Assembly: GCA_036365145.1 (NCBI GenBank)
Contig: JAEOAD010002231.1
Location: forward strand, 4,257,501 to 4,321,500
Length of the DNA: 64,000 nt
Direction: 5' to 3'
Source: Orientallactaga sibirica
Lineage: Eukaryota; Chordata; Mammalia; Rodentia; Dipodidae
Shown here in pieces: positions 37,106 through 51,572 of the stretch. The notes below the pieces were generated by a model that was given only the letters and a program-made list of their open reading frames with translations, had not been told where the DNA came from and made no database searches. The position numbers and the translations under genes were made by a program. Numbering within the stretch: position 1 is the stretch's first letter; each line of letters begins with the position of its first letter.

Positions 37106-37300
37106 GGCTGGAGAGATGGCTTAGAAGATAAGGCACTCACCTGTGAAGCCTAAGGACCCAGATCTGATTCCCCAGTACCCACATAAGCCAGATGCACAAG
37201 GTGGTGCATGCATCTGGAGTTCATTTGCAGTGGCTGGAGGCCCTTGTGTGCCCAGTTTCTCCATCTGCCTCTTTGTCTCTCAAATAAATAAATTAAATTA
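37106..37300 (+). mobile_element. tRNA-derived SINE
   Basis: GGCTGGAGAGATGGCTTAGA to CTCTCAAATAAATAAATT. AATTACAATTA-like direct repeats flank it. Confidence 0.92.
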
Positions 37301-37860
37301 AAAATTACAATTATTTCCTTCACAGAACTAGAAATAATCCCAAAAGACCACAAATAGCCAAAACAGAAAGCAGAAAGAGCAATGGTGCTATGTAGACAAC
37401 ACAAATGCCGCTAGCATATAAGTCAATTAAAATCATGATAGACACATCTCACATGCATGTTATTCAGCCATAGAAAGAAAAATATAATATTGGCCACAAC
37501 ATGGAAGAATGTGGAATGAAATTATTGAAGTAGAGATAGGCTAAAATTATGATTCCACTACTATGAAATGGCCAGAATAGGCCAAGAGACCTATTCTTTC
37601 TTTTCTCTTCTCTTCTACTCCTACCCTACCCTACCTTATTTGCCACAGAGATCAAAAGTTAATTCATTAGTGGTTGCCACTTAGAGCAAAGGAAAATGGG
37701 AGATAACTGCCTATAAAACATATGGGGTTCTTTGCAGCATTATGAGAATATTCTAAGGGTAGAGATGATGACTACGTATCTCAAGAAAGTCATTTGCACA
37801 TGACTTGCAATGTGGCTCATGCATAGATGACGACCAAAATAAGTAAGTACAATGAAAATG

Positions 37861-38039
37861 TAATCTATATAACAGATTTTAAAAATCCTTACCCTTCTAT
37901 TACCATTTGATTATGAAAATATTTTGAAGGGAAAATAAGATCAGCTATCTAACACATGCAGAAGAGAAACTTGTGAATCATGTACTTTGCAAATTTGGAT
38001 CCTCTCCTTCCCCTGTTCTTTCCTGCTTCATTTTCTTTG
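37861..38039. other. Intron 6 unique sequence
   Basis: No feature recognised. Confidence 0.5.
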
Positions 38040-38238
38040 TTTTTTAAATTTTTATTTATTTATTTATTTGCAAGCAGAGAGAGATAGAAGAGAGGCAGAC
38101 ACAGAGAGAATGGGCACACCAGGGCCTCCAGCCACTGCAAACTAACTCCAGATGCATGTGCCACATTGTGCATCTGGCTTATGTGGGTCCTGGAGAATTG
38201 AACCAAATGCCTTAACCACTAAGCCATTTCTCCAGCCC
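38040..38238 (-). mobile_element. tRNA-derived SINE
   Basis: Reverse SINE with target-site duplication CTGCTTCATTTTCTTT on both sides. About 30 bp is deleted near the head. Confidence 0.92.
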
Positions 38239-38310
38239 TCCTGCTTCATTTTCTTTTGCCTTTCTCTGTTCCCCTGTCACTCCCACCTCCTCCTCTCTTC
38301 TCTTTCATTT

Positions 38311-38408
38311 TTTGAGACAGAATCTCTCTCTGTATCTCAGGCTGGCCTGCAACTCCTGTTTTGCCTCTCAAATGCTAGATTTACATGTATGAACCACCAT
38401 GCCTGGCT
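38311..38408 (-). mobile_element. Old B1-like SINE
   Basis: TTTTTGAGACAGAATCTC to GAACCACCATGCCTGGC, highly diverged. Confidence 0.7.
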
Positions 38409-39350
38409 GGGATACTTTCAAGAGAGAGAAAGTCTATTTAATAGTTATGCCAGACAACAGGGGTCAACTGGGACTCCTCTACTCAAAAGCAAGGTGTATA
38501 TGCTTTTCTTTTCATTATCTTAGTATGGGGAGCTGGCACATGTGTTTATATAGATCTGACCATGTAATTTCAATAGATACATCCTGATTATTGAATGACA
38601 TTAAAGAATTACCAGCTTTTAGATGAGAACGACAACATGGGATGGGTTATGAAACAAGAAATCATTATCTTTTGGAGATATAAAATGAATGTTTGTATAG
38701 GAAAGATAATGTGGTATCATTTTTTTGTTGTAAAACACTAGTGGCAGTGGGGGTAATAAATTTGAGACAAACACACGAAGTGATACAGCTAAAATGCTGA
38801 CTGATATGTTGCAGCTGTGTGCACAGTCCATCATGTTGCATTTTTTCTTTTAGGTGTCTTTGAAACTTTTTATGATATGCATTTAAAAATGCTTAATATC
38901 AACTGCCATGGGAGAGGCATTTCTGGCTTTGATTCCCTTATAATGACAGATACACTCCCACAACTTTCACTTGCCAAAAAAAATATTGAGTAGGCTGAGT
39001 CATAAAATAGAAATCTCACAGGGAACCTTAAAGGAGAAACAGCTGGCTTGGTGCACAAGAATAGAAGAATCAGCTTTTGATCCCCTGCAAGATACTCTGA
39101 GCTCTTGTCTGGATGCTCAGTGGGCAGTGCAGTGCGTATGGGCACAGGGGACGGACAATGCGACATGGCTTTGAATGGGAAACTCAGGCAGCACCCCAGC
39201 TTGAGACTTCAATTTTCTTGGCAAAAAAATCATAATTTTAACTTATACCATCTATAAAATAAAATTAATTAGGGGGTAGAAGAAACTTCAAAAGGTATTT
39301 TCTGAGTAAAGTCTCTCTTGCCACTTGATAGACATCTGTTTTAATCATGT
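38409..39350. other. Intron 6 unique sequence
   Basis: About 0.9 kb with no repeat. Short open frames occur on both strands but none is convincing. It may include old regulatory DNA. Confidence 0.5.
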
Positions 39351-39351
39351 A

Positions 39352-39538
39352 TTTCTTTCTTTCTTTCTTTCTTTTTTTTTTTTTTTTTTTTTTTTGGTTT
39401 TCGAGATAGGGTCTTGCTCTAGCTCAGGCTGACCTGGAATTCACTATATAGTCTCAGGGTGGCTTTGAACTCACAGCAATCCTCCTACCTCTGCCTCCCG
39501 AGTGCTGGGATTAAAGGCGTGCGCCACCATGCCCGGCT
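39352..39538 (-). mobile_element. B1 SINE with (CTTT)n/poly-T tail
   Basis: Near-consensus reverse B1 (GGTTTTCGAGATAGGGTC to GCGCCACCATGCCCGGC). Confidence 0.93.
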
Positions 39539-39757
39539 AAACATGTATTTCTTTATAATTAAAAACTTTTGGGGGAGATGGAAGAATTGGCCTTAGTATG
39601 CAGAAGCCTTAACTTAAACATTATCTAAATAATTACAGCTCTACCCTGAAATTCTAGACAAGGAAAAGCAAAAGGATACAACTATGCTTTAAAAATGTCT
39701 TAAAAAAACAAGTCTTAAGAAAAAACAATAAAGATTTAAAAAAAAAAAAAAAAGTCT

Positions 39758-39903
39758 TGCTGGGTGTGGTGGTACACTCCTTTAATCCCAGCATTCCACA
39801 GGTAGAGATAGGAGGATCATTGTGAGTTTGAGGCCAGCCTGAGACTGCATAGTGAATTCTAAGGCAGCCTAGGCTAGAGGGAGACCCTACCTCAAAACAA
39901 ACA
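39758..39903 (+). mobile_element. B1 SINE
   Basis: TGCTGGGTGTGGTGGTACAC to GGGAGACCCTACCTC. Confidence 0.9.
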
Positions 39904-39929
39904 AAAATCTCAATATTTGATTCATATCT

Positions 39930-40131
39930 TTTTAAAATATTTTATTTGAGAGAGAAAGAGACAGCTAGAGAAAGAGACAATGGGCACATCAGGGCTTCTG
40001 GTCACTGCAAATGAATTCCAGAAGCATGCGCCACCTTGTGTACCCCACTATAGGTAGGTACTGGGGAATCAAACCTGGGTCCTTAGCCTTTGCCAACAAG
40101 TGCCTTAACCACTAAGTCATCTCTCAGGCCC
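39930..40131 (-). mobile_element. tRNA-derived SINE
   Basis: Reverse SINE flanked by TGATTCATATCTTTT / TGAATCATATCTTTT target-site duplications. Confidence 0.92.
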
Positions 40132-40239
40132 TGAATCATATCTTTTAGTTTCATATTTACAAACTATTTAGATCAACTAAACAAATTATAGATCTCTGAG
40201 CCTCTACACCAATCGTTGTTCATGGTTTTAAAATGTGAA

Positions 40240-40384
40240 ACAAAGGCAGGCATGGTGGTGCACACCTTTAATCCCAGCACTCGGGAGGAAGATCACCATG
40301 ACTTTAAGGCCACCCTGAGACTACATAGTAAATTCCAGGTCAGCTTGGGCTAGAGCGAGACCCTACCTCAAAAAAAAAAAAAAA
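40240..40384 (+). mobile_element. B1 SINE
   Basis: GGCATGGTGGTGCACACC to GAGCGAGACCCTACCTC with poly-A and an AATGTGAAACAAA target-site duplication. Confidence 0.92.
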
Positions 40385-41324
40385 TGTGAAACAAAAAAAT
40401 TTAATGAGGCTTTTAACATAAATTTCTTTGTATATGTCAGTGTCCATATTTAGAGTAAATTAAAGATGTGTTTAGGGGGGAAATGCCAGACATAAATAAA
40501 ATTAATGAATGACGGAAGTGAAAGTTCATATGAAATTTCAAGAAAATTAATTATAACTGTAATTTTCACAAGGAGTTATTCAGTGATTCAGAAACTTCAA
40601 TCCACCATGTCTAAAAGAAATTCTGTTTAAAAACAACATAGTATTTTACTGAATTCCTAAGGAGATGTTATCTCCCAAGATACACCCCAAATGTCCTAAC
40701 TTTTAATTTGTTTTTGACTTAAGGTACCCATTTGCACTTTTTTTCCCAGAATGAACAAGAGAATTTAGAGAAGGTTGAAAAATATTTCACACCTAATGCA
40801 GTTTATGGTAAGTTTGCAAATCACGTGTTATGAAGCATTTTGTGGAAGTGGGCTGACAGCAGTCAAGCCACATGTTCATTATAGGAAGAGTAATGTTCTT
40901 CAATAAATTACTGATCACTGATTTTCTATGAACAAAACACTGTACTGACTTCATGTTGGTAAAACCATGAGCAAATTATAGCCAGCACAAAACAAATTTA
41001 ATTAGCAATGGACTTAGTGTAATGTGGACATGAATCGTTCCATAACCCCAGCACACTATTTTGTGGTTAGGAAGATTAAAGAAACTGTAAAACTAAAATT
41101 AGTTTTGAACTAATTATGATCAAAATACTGATTATCTCAGTGTAGCAGTGACAACCTTCCTTTATCTTAGCATTATTGATGAATTCACAGCACAAAAATA
41201 AAATGAACCTTTCTCCAAGTGATTGTTGTAGCTTTCTATAAAGTGGAAAAAGTTAAGTAAAAAAAATTTAAATGCACTAAATATATTTAACTTGATCTTC
41301 TTGCTATTTTTCACCAAACTTTAA
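40385..41324. other. Intron 6 unique sequence
   Basis: Non-repetitive, AT-rich. It contains a plus-strand stretch at 40750-40807 bracketed by strong splice-site-like sequences, listed separately. Confidence 0.55.
40750..40807 (+). other. Possible antisense micro-exon (58 bp)
   Basis: CACTTTTTTTCCCAG precedes it and ATG|GTAAGT closes it. One frame is open for its whole length (NEQENLEKVEKYFTPNAVY); the other two have stops. It lies on the strand opposite TET2. I do not recognise the peptide, and no partner exon is seen, so this may be chance or a fossil exon. Confidence 0.25.
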
Positions 41325-41520
41325 AAAATATTTAATTTATTTATTTGAAAGAGAGAGAGAGAGACAGGCAGGCAGATATATAGAGAAAAAAATAGCTGTA
41401 ATAAATTCTAGACGCATATGCCACCTTGTGCATCTGGCTTATGTGGGTACTGGGAAATCGAACTTGGGTCCTTTGGCTTTGACAGCAAGCACCTTAACTG
41501 CTAAGCCATCTCTCCAGCCC
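41325..41520 (-). mobile_element. tRNA-derived SINE
   Basis: Reverse SINE from TTTAATTTATTTATTTGA to GCTAAGCCATCTCTCCAGCC, with an internal deletion. Confidence 0.9.
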
Positions 41521-44914
<3,394 letters not shown>

Positions 44915-45078
44915 TAGGCTGGGCATCAGGGTGCATGTCTTTAATCCCAGCACTTGGGAAACCAAGGTAGGAGGATTGACGTGTTTAAGGCTATCCTAAG
45001 ACTACAGAGTGAATTCCAGGTCAGCCTGGGCTAAAGAGAGACCCTACCTTGAAAAACCCAATAAAATAAATAAAAAGA
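44915..45078 (+). mobile_element. B1 SINE
   Basis: GGCTGGGCATCAGGGTGC to GAGAGACCCTACCTTG with an AATAAAATAAAT tail. Confidence 0.9.
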
Positions 45079-45547
45079 AATGTAAAGCTAACTAGAAGCC
45101 TGTCTGTCACTTGTAAGTTAAAAGACTAAAAAATATATAACCTATCTCACTCCACTTCCAGGATATTATTCAGTTTATTGTTAAGGGTCCATTTTTCTCC
45201 TGTAATTACACCAACATTTAATTACTATTTTGAAAATAATATTCTACCTAGACTCATATTTGAATGCATGTTAGAGAAATTTATGAGAGAAACTCCTCAG
45301 ATGTCAGGTAAAAGGAACAGTTGTAAACTACCAAAGATGAATTGTAACTTACTTAATGTTATCTATGTCATGTGTGGCACTTAAGGCCAAAGCAGCAACT
45401 TAATAACCATATAGAGGGGTAGTATGGAGCCTCCGCTTATCAACCTACAAAGTGTTTGACACCATGCAGTAACAGGGACAACATGGGGTGGTTGAAACAT
45501 TAACCACATTAATCTAACATTGATTTCTTTTTAAGGTGCCTTCTACC
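45079..45547. other. Intron 3 unique sequence
   Basis: No repeat or gene seen. A 68-codon open frame on the plus strand has no recognisable family. Confidence 0.5.
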
Positions 45548-45740
45548 ACTAGGTGTGGGGGCACACACCTTTAATCCCAGCATTTAGGAGACAGAGTTAG
45601 GAGGATTCCTGTGAGTTCAAGGCCAGCCTGAAACACAGTGAATTCCAGGTCAGCCTGGACTAGAGTAAGACCCTACCTCGGAAAAGCAAAACCAACCAAT
45701 CAAACAACAACAAAAACAAAAACAAAAAAAAAAAAAAAAT
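45548..45740 (+). mobile_element. B1 SINE
   Basis: CACTAGGTGTGGGGGCACAC to GTAAGACCCTACCTCGG with a long A-rich tail, followed directly by a tRNA-SINE. Confidence 0.9.
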
Positions 45741-45955
45741 AGGGCTAGAGAGGTGGCTTAGTGGTTAAGGTGTTTGTCTGCAAAGTTTAAGGACCTTGGT
45801 TCAATTCCCCAATACCCACATAGGCCAGATGCACAAGGTGGAGCTTGTGTTTGGAGTTCATTTGCATTTGCTAGAGGTCCCACCATGCCCATTCTCTATC
45901 TGCCTTCTCTCTCTCTCTCTTAAAAAAATAAAATATTAAAAAGAAAAAAAGACAA
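45741..45955 (+). mobile_element. tRNA-derived SINE
   Basis: GGGCTAGAGAGGTGGCTTAG to CTCTCTTAAAAAAATAAAA, inserted in or after the tail of the preceding B1. Confidence 0.9.
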
Positions 45956-46349
45956 AAAAAACAAAGGTGATGTGATCAAATGCCTTCTACAATATCCATG
46001 TAGAGTAGCTACAATTAATATCTTCTCTGTCTACCTCAATATCTACATCGATTGGCAATTATGGCTCCTTATTCTCATAGGCCTATCACATAATCTGAAT
46101 TTTAATAAAAGCTGTTTGTAGAGAAAAGAAACAAAATACCATTTTTAACAACAACAACAAGAAGAAGATAAAATAGGATAGAAATCATAATGGTTTGAGT
46201 GTATAAGTAGAAAAGGGCTCACTCTATAGTGCCCAGTGCTTTTCTATGATTTCCCCAACTCAACATGCCTAAATAACTTCTTCATTATCCAGAAATCTGT
46301 TAACCTAATATTTAACTTCAAATTAAAAAAAAATTACATTTCCTATTCA
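45956..46349. other. Intron 3 unique sequence
   Basis: No feature recognised. Confidence 0.5.
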
Positions 46350-46543
46350 TGAGCTGGAGGGATGGCTTAGCAGTTAACACACTTGCCTGTGAAGCCTACG
46401 GACCCAGGTTTGATTCCCCAGAATCCAAGTAAGCCAGATTCACATGGTGATGCATGCATCTGGAGTTTGTTTGCAGTGGCTAGGCCTTAGCATGTCCAAT
46501 CTCTCCACCCTCCCCGAATAAATAAAAATAAAATATAAAAAAA
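46350..46543 (+). mobile_element. tRNA-derived SINE
   Basis: GAGCTGGAGGGATGGCTTAG to a CCGAATAAATAAAAATAAAA tail. Confidence 0.9.
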
Positions 46544-46667
46544 TCCTATTCATAATATTCATTTTTATAAGCAATTATTCTCTCATGGTAAGAGATTTTT
46601 AAAAAATTGCTGTGCATGTCTCTTTTAGAGATGATATTCAAAGTTAAAGTAATGGATTATTCTAAAT

Positions 46668-46792
46668 AATTTTTTTTTTTTTTTTTTTGGTTTTGCAAGG
46701 TAGGGTCTCACTCTGGTCCAGGCTGACCTGGAATTCACTATGTAGTCTCAGGGTGGCCTCGAACTCTCGGCAATCCTCCTACCTCTGCCTCC
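46668..46792 (-). mobile_element. Truncated B1 SINE
   Basis: Poly-T, GGTTTTGCAAGGTAGGGTC to CTACCTCTGCCTCCC. The 5' end of the element is missing. Confidence 0.9.
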
Positions 46793-47072
46793 CCAAAATA
46801 AATATATTTTCTAAGGATGTGATTAGAGGGGGGAATGAACACACACAATTAAGTTTTGGAGGTGAATGCATTCAAGTGATTTTTTTTTCTTTCATGGCAC
46901 AAAGCATCTGTGATTTAAAGACAAAAAAAAAAAAGTAAGCTTCAGATTCTATGAGCTTTCACAAATTGCTCCCAGACTCAAGATTTAAAAAGGAAGAAAA
47001 ATCCCACATCTGAAGATAAATTTGCTAATTCTGGAAAAATGCCATGTGCTTCAATACATTTTTGGCACTTAC
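46793..47072. other. Intron 3 next to exon 3 donor
   Basis: Unique intron. The exon 3 open frame reads on for about 30 codons past the donor before a stop, which is not expected to be translated unless the intron is retained. Confidence 0.6.
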
Positions 47073-50000
47073 CTACACATCTGCATGATGGGAAATCATA
47101 CTGAGTCTTGACAGGTGTATCCAATAAATTTTTTATAGGAGTGTCAAGTAATTTGGAAGGTGACTCTAAAAAACTATTGAGAACAGAACCAGCTGTTCTT
47201 TTGGTTGGTGTCTTTTCAGAAGGTGCTGCTTGCTGCTCTAAAGCTGGGGTGTGGCTGTTAAGTTCTGCAGCATTGATGTGTCGAGATAAAACTGTGACTG
47301 ACCCTGACATTTCCACTTTCACTTGTTTCTGTGACTTGAGAGTCAGGGTCTTATGGTCAAACAGGGACTTGACCTGAAACTGCTTTAGGTGCTGCTCCAT
47401 TGTTTCGATGATGCTCTTGGGCTGCACACTGTCACAGCTCGTAGTGGGAGTCTCTTGTTTTGTGATCTTCTTCCACATTCTGTTTTCTAGTGGTGCTGAT
47501 GTGGGGCGCATACAATCGTGGGGTTTGGATCCAGGCTCAATCTTAATTGGCCTGTGCATCTTACCGTGACAAGACTCCGCCTGAGTTTGCTGCTGTTCTT
47601 GCTTTTGCAAGAGGTGCCACCTTAGGGCGGCATGCTTTTGAATGTCCTTCTGAGGAGGGGTCTGTGTATGACTTCCTCCCTGGTCAGGCACAGGGAATGC
47701 CTTAGCTTGGTTCTGCATTAAGTACCTTTGTGGAGCTAGCTGTGTAGCCTGTCCAGGCATGTCTTGGTTCCTGTTTTTATAGCCCTGGAGAACTGAAGCC
47801 TGATGAGGCTTCTCCTCTTGTTCTGGAAAGCACCTGTGGAGAACCTCTTGCTTTGGGGTCACATTATTTGAAAAATATTGCATGTGATGCAAGTTTTGGG
47901 TCTTGCTTCCTGCAAAGAGTTCAGAGTGTATAGCTTGTTCTTTAGTCTCTGGAGCCAGGTGGGTACTGTTTGAACAGGAAACCTGGCTTGCACTTGACTT
48001 CGAGATCTGAGCATAAGGAGAATTGTGACTATTGGTCTTCTGGACTTGCTCCAATTCCAGCTGGGTACTGTGACTTTGCGTCTCATTGGATTTCGAATAC
48101 TGATTTTCACCACTAAAGTGTTTTTCCTCTTTAATCTGGCTGAAAAATGACCCTGCTCTTTGCTGATCATGGTTACCTTGGGGATGAGGAATAGGCTGAG
48201 GCATTTGTTCTTTATTCTTCATCTGTAATGTTTGCTGCTGTTGCTGCTGTTGGTTTTGAGGGAAATGTGCATTCTGGGATGGCAGCGTCTGGGCTGCCTG
48301 CTTATGAGGCTTGTGTTGCAAATGGTGTGAGTTTGGAAATGGCTCAGTCTCTGAAGCCTGTTGATTCAAGTGCTGTTTTAACAATGGGGACATGAGTTTC
48401 TCGGTTTGTGGATCTACTCTTTGCTGAACATGAAATCTAGGGGCACATTGTGCCTGCATGTGAGTATCAGGGGAAAGCTCGGTCTTGGAGAAGTGTACCT
48501 GGTGTGAGGGCTTTTGGAATTGGAGATGTTGGTCCACCATACTTGGAGACTGCCCTTGATTCATCTCAACTCGGTACATCTGGGACTTCTGCTCATGCTG
48601 CACCATTTTCTGGAGACAAGCTTGCCTGGGGAACCCTCCAGCCACGTTGGAATTTCCAGTGAATTGTGTGGAGGTCATTGGATTAGAAGGGCTGGACTGA
48701 TACTGAAGGACTGAGCGCAGGGATGCCTCACTGCATTTGGGGTGAGATGCTACTTGATGAAAATGAGAGGTCTTCAACTCAATCCACCCTGGCTTCAGAC
48801 AGGGCTGCGCTAGAGGCATGAGTTCTCGTGTCTGTTCCCTGTCTTGTCCCTTCAGAATTGCTTGCTCTTTGTGTCTTGCCAAATGCTGGGGGTGTTCCTG
48901 TAAATCTTCACAGCTACCATGACTTTGTGGGTTTTGGCTGAGATGTTGTGATATTGTTCTTGTTTTCTCAGAACAAACTGGAACAGCCATTGTCCCTGAT
49001 GCCTCCATACAATTCTTACTCACACAATTATTCGGCAGCCCTTCTGGAAACACCAGAGAGGGGTTGGACATGTATACAGATGAATTAGAACTCTGGGATG
49101 TTGATGCATCAGCCTGACCTTCGATTTTCACTTCCCTTAAAAGGGTCATGTTACTACGGTCGGGGTAGTGAAGGTGTTCTTCTAAAACTCCACCATTCAT
49201 ACTGCCTTTTCCCTCTGGAGGGAGCTGAAGAGGAACAGGAGGAGGAGGAGGAGGAGAAAGAAGCAATTGTGATGGTGGTGGTGTGGTAGTGGCAGAAAAG
49301 GAATCTTTAGTGAATCCTAAGCTTTGCTTGAAGTAAGCACCATTCATTTCATTTTGCTTTAAATACTGTTCAGAGCTGCCACTAGGAGTTTGCAAATTGC
49401 TGCTGGAACCTGAACAGAATTCCTCACCAGATAATAGCTTTGTGTTTCCTTGGATGTTATTGTTTTCTGCAGGAGATGGGCTTATCTCAAAAACTGACTT
49501 CTGTTGGTGGTGTTCTGGTTTCTGGAAGGGACAGGTCCCTAGCACTGCAGCTGGCTTACTGGCATTCTCCACATCACAGGCCTCAGTCACAGCTGCAGTT
49601 GGCACTGGAGGCAGCTCGGAGCTCGAGGTCTGTGAGGAATTGATCTGCCCTGAGGTATGCGATGGATGAGTGATCTCACCAGACAACTCATGAGTAGTCT
49701 GACTGTTAATGGCATTTTTGTGAGATGTGGTTTTCTGCACTGCAATGGAAACACAATCTGGATAATATTGAGACAGTGATTTTTCCAGGAGTTCACCGTC
49801 AGTGTTTGCCATGGACGAGGCAGAAACTGTAGCACCATTAGGCATTAGCGCTGCCTTGTTTTTAAGAAACAATACAATGTTCTCATCATGTTTCCCTTCC
49901 TGTTTGTTGAGAATCTGGAGCTCTGGCTTTTCAGATCCATTGCAGTTATGGGTTGGCAAATGGATGAAATCTGTAGCTGCACCTTCTTGGGCTACAGAGC

Positions 50001-50460
50001 TCACAGATTCTCTCTTCTCATGCAAATCGGAGACATTTGGTTGACTGCTGCTTTCACCTGGATTTCTTCCTTGGCTTTCCCCGAAGTTTGTTCTTTCTCC
50101 GTTAGCCTTTTGGTCTTGTTTCAATTTCTTGTTCTGTTGGAGCCCAGACAGAGATGGTTCACTAACTGTGCGCTTTATCCCACCATTCTGCAAGCACCTG
50201 GGATGCGCTTGGCCTTCTTGTATGAAGTCTGGACTCTCGCGAGTACTCTGGCTACCCTGCATGTGGGGTATGCCATAATAGCTCTTGAAGCACTGCCACT
50301 TGGTGTCTCCATTGACTTCTGGATGGGGTCTTTCAGCTAACGGGCTTCCATTCTGGAGCTTGATGGCCAGAGGGTCTATCTGGCAGATGGAAGAAGGTGA
50401 TGGTACCAGGAATGGACTCAGTCTGTTGCCCTCAGCATGGCTGGTTCTGTCCTGTTCCAT
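47073..50460 (-). CDS. TET2: TET2 exon 3, coding part (start codon and N-terminal 1129 residues)
   Basis: TET2 is an Fe(II)/2-oxoglutarate dioxygenase that oxidises 5-methylcytosine to 5-hydroxymethyl-, formyl- and carboxylcytosine in the nucleus. This exon carries the ATG (50458-50460, beginning [12 protein letters not shown]) and 1129 codons plus one base. It holds the long, low-complexity regulatory N-terminus: a polyproline block near residues 393-416, a glutamine run near 734-741, and the conserved [13 protein letters not shown] and [15 protein letters not shown] segments. It ends at CRCV (1126-1129), the first cysteines of the Cys-rich domain. No CXXC domain is seen, as expected for vertebrate TET2. 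The frame is open throughout. The donor (G|GTAAGT at 47073/47072) is strong. The same open frame runs on 70 codons upstream through intron 2 and a TH-repeat encoded by a GT microsatellite; I reject that extension because the conserved start and the splice acceptor lie inside. Plus-strand frames here are shadows. Confidence 0.98.
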
Positions 50461-50506
50461 CAGGCTTACTTCGGGGCCATCCACGAGGCTGCCCTTTGAA
50501 TGAACC
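50461..50506 (-). other. TET2: TET2 exon 3 5'-UTR portion and splice acceptor
   Basis: There are 46 bp of untranslated sequence between the intron 2 acceptor (TTGCTCTTTAG at 50507 and above) and the start codon. The acceptor has a short pyrimidine tract. The segment contains a very short upstream ORF, listed separately. The start codon has G at +4 and C at -3, so its context is only moderate. Confidence 0.85.
50466..50480 (-). promoter_or_regulatory. Upstream ORF (four codons, MAPK-stop) just before the TET2 ATG
   Basis: On the minus strand an ATG at 50478-50480 is followed by GCC CCG AAG TAA, so the uORF stops 5 nt before the main start codon. Because it lies in exon 3 it should be in any mRNA that splices into this exon. 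A uORF this short and this close would be expected to act through leaky scanning or start-stop behaviour. That function is inferred; only the ORF itself is seen. Confidence 0.7.
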
Positions 50507-50555
50507 CTAAAGAGCAAGAAAACTAAATGTAAATGCACTAATATATACCTAACAC

Positions 50556-50561
<6 letters not shown>

Positions 50562-50604
<43 letters not shown>
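50562..50604. repeat. (GT)n microsatellite
   Basis: About 43 bp of GT, about 55 bp upstream of exon 3 in the transcript orientation (CA repeats in the pre-mRNA). It sits on the tail of a reverse SINE. Confidence 0.95.
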
Positions 50605-50606
<2 letters not shown>

Positions 50607-50775
50607 TGAAGAGAGAGAGAGAGAATATGCAGGCACCAGGGCCTCTAGCCACGGCAAACTTTAGACACATGTGCCACCTTGTGCATCTAGCTTACATGGG
50701 TACTAGAGAATCAAACCTGGGTCCTTTAGGCTTCACAGGCAAGTGCTTTAACCACTAAACCATCTCTCCAGCCCC
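50605..50775 (-). mobile_element. tRNA-derived SINE
   Basis: GATGAAGAGAGAGAGAGAG to AAACCATCTCTCCAGCCC, in the same orientation as TET2, within intron 2. Confidence 0.9.
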
Positions 50776-51024
50776 ACAATAGCACTTTTAGATACTAAGT
50801 TAAAGTGATTAGCAGAAACATCTGGTCTACGACAGCAATTCTTTTCCTGGGTAAAGCTACTGGCTGTGAAAAGTTAAAGGCTAACTTCTTAGGAAAGGCA
50901 GGAAAAGAATATATATGACCTGTCTCTCAGTGCTATTTGTTATTGGTCTATGAATAAAGAAACTGCCATCTTAGAAAACAAAACTGGAACATTCCCTTTG
51001 GATTTAATATGTCCTTCAGTACAC
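50776..51024. other. Intron 2 unique sequence
   Basis: No feature recognised. Confidence 0.5.
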
Positions 51025-51221
51025 TTTTTGCATGTGTACTTTGAAAGAGACACAGAGAAAGACAGACAGAAAGTGAGTATGGGGGAACCAGGGCCTCCTG
51101 CCACTGCCCAAAACTGGAGACACCCATGCCACTTTATGCTTTACATGGGTACTGGGGAAGTGAACCCAGACCACTGGGCTTTACAAGCAAGTGCCTTTAA
51201 CCACTGAGCCATCTTTGAGCC
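51025..51221 (-). mobile_element. tRNA-derived SINE, diverged
   Basis: GAAAGAGACACAGAGAAAGA to AACCACTGAGCCATCTTTG. Confidence 0.85.
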
Positions 51222-51367
51222 TTTATACTATCATTCATCAGCATCATTTCTTTTAATAAAGACATAAGGCATTTAAAAAATTGGCATGCTGTAGCCCTCA
51301 CAGATTCATGTAGTTTTTCTTTAAAGATCATATAAATTCATAACTGTATAAGACAAAACAATCATCA

Positions 51368-51572
51368 GGGGCTGGAGAGATGGCTCAGTGGTTAAGGCAC
51401 TTGGCTGCAAAGCCTAACAATCAGAGTTTGACTCCCCCCCCAAGTACCCATGTAAAGCCAGATGCACAAAGTGACACATGTATCTGGAGTCCAGCAGCTG
51501 GAGGGCCTAGCATGCCCCTTTCATTCTGCCTGTCTCTCTTCTATCTCTCTGTGCTGTCAAGTAAATAATAAT
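51368..51572 (+). mobile_element. tRNA-derived SINE
   Basis: GGGGCTGGAGAGATGGCTCA to a CAAGTAAATAATAATC tail. Confidence 0.9.

Larger units (their letters stand above)
32301..37860 (+). mobile_element. Ancient L1 (ORF1 to 3' end) riddled with SINEs
   Basis: Decayed pieces follow L1 order: ORF1 (ACCAAACATAAGAATCCATG, TTTCAAGTCCCGAAAGTG), ORF2 endonuclease (GCAGACTTCAAACCAGAATT; 34500-34965), the linker (about 35190), RT (CTTAGCTAAAGCAATGGCAA; TTAGCAGATGACACA near 36725) and a 3' segment to about 37860. At least ten SINEs are inserted. Confidence 0.65.

Noticed and set aside
47108..50503. Plus-strand open frames opposite exon 3 (up to 150 codons)
   Set aside because: They are antisense shadows of a constrained coding exon, with no conserved domain or start context.
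50461..50670. N-terminal extension of the exon 3 open frame by 70 codons, including a Thr-His repeat
   Set aside because: It is intron 2 sequence read through the splice acceptor; the TH repeat is a GT microsatellite and the leading part is a SINE.
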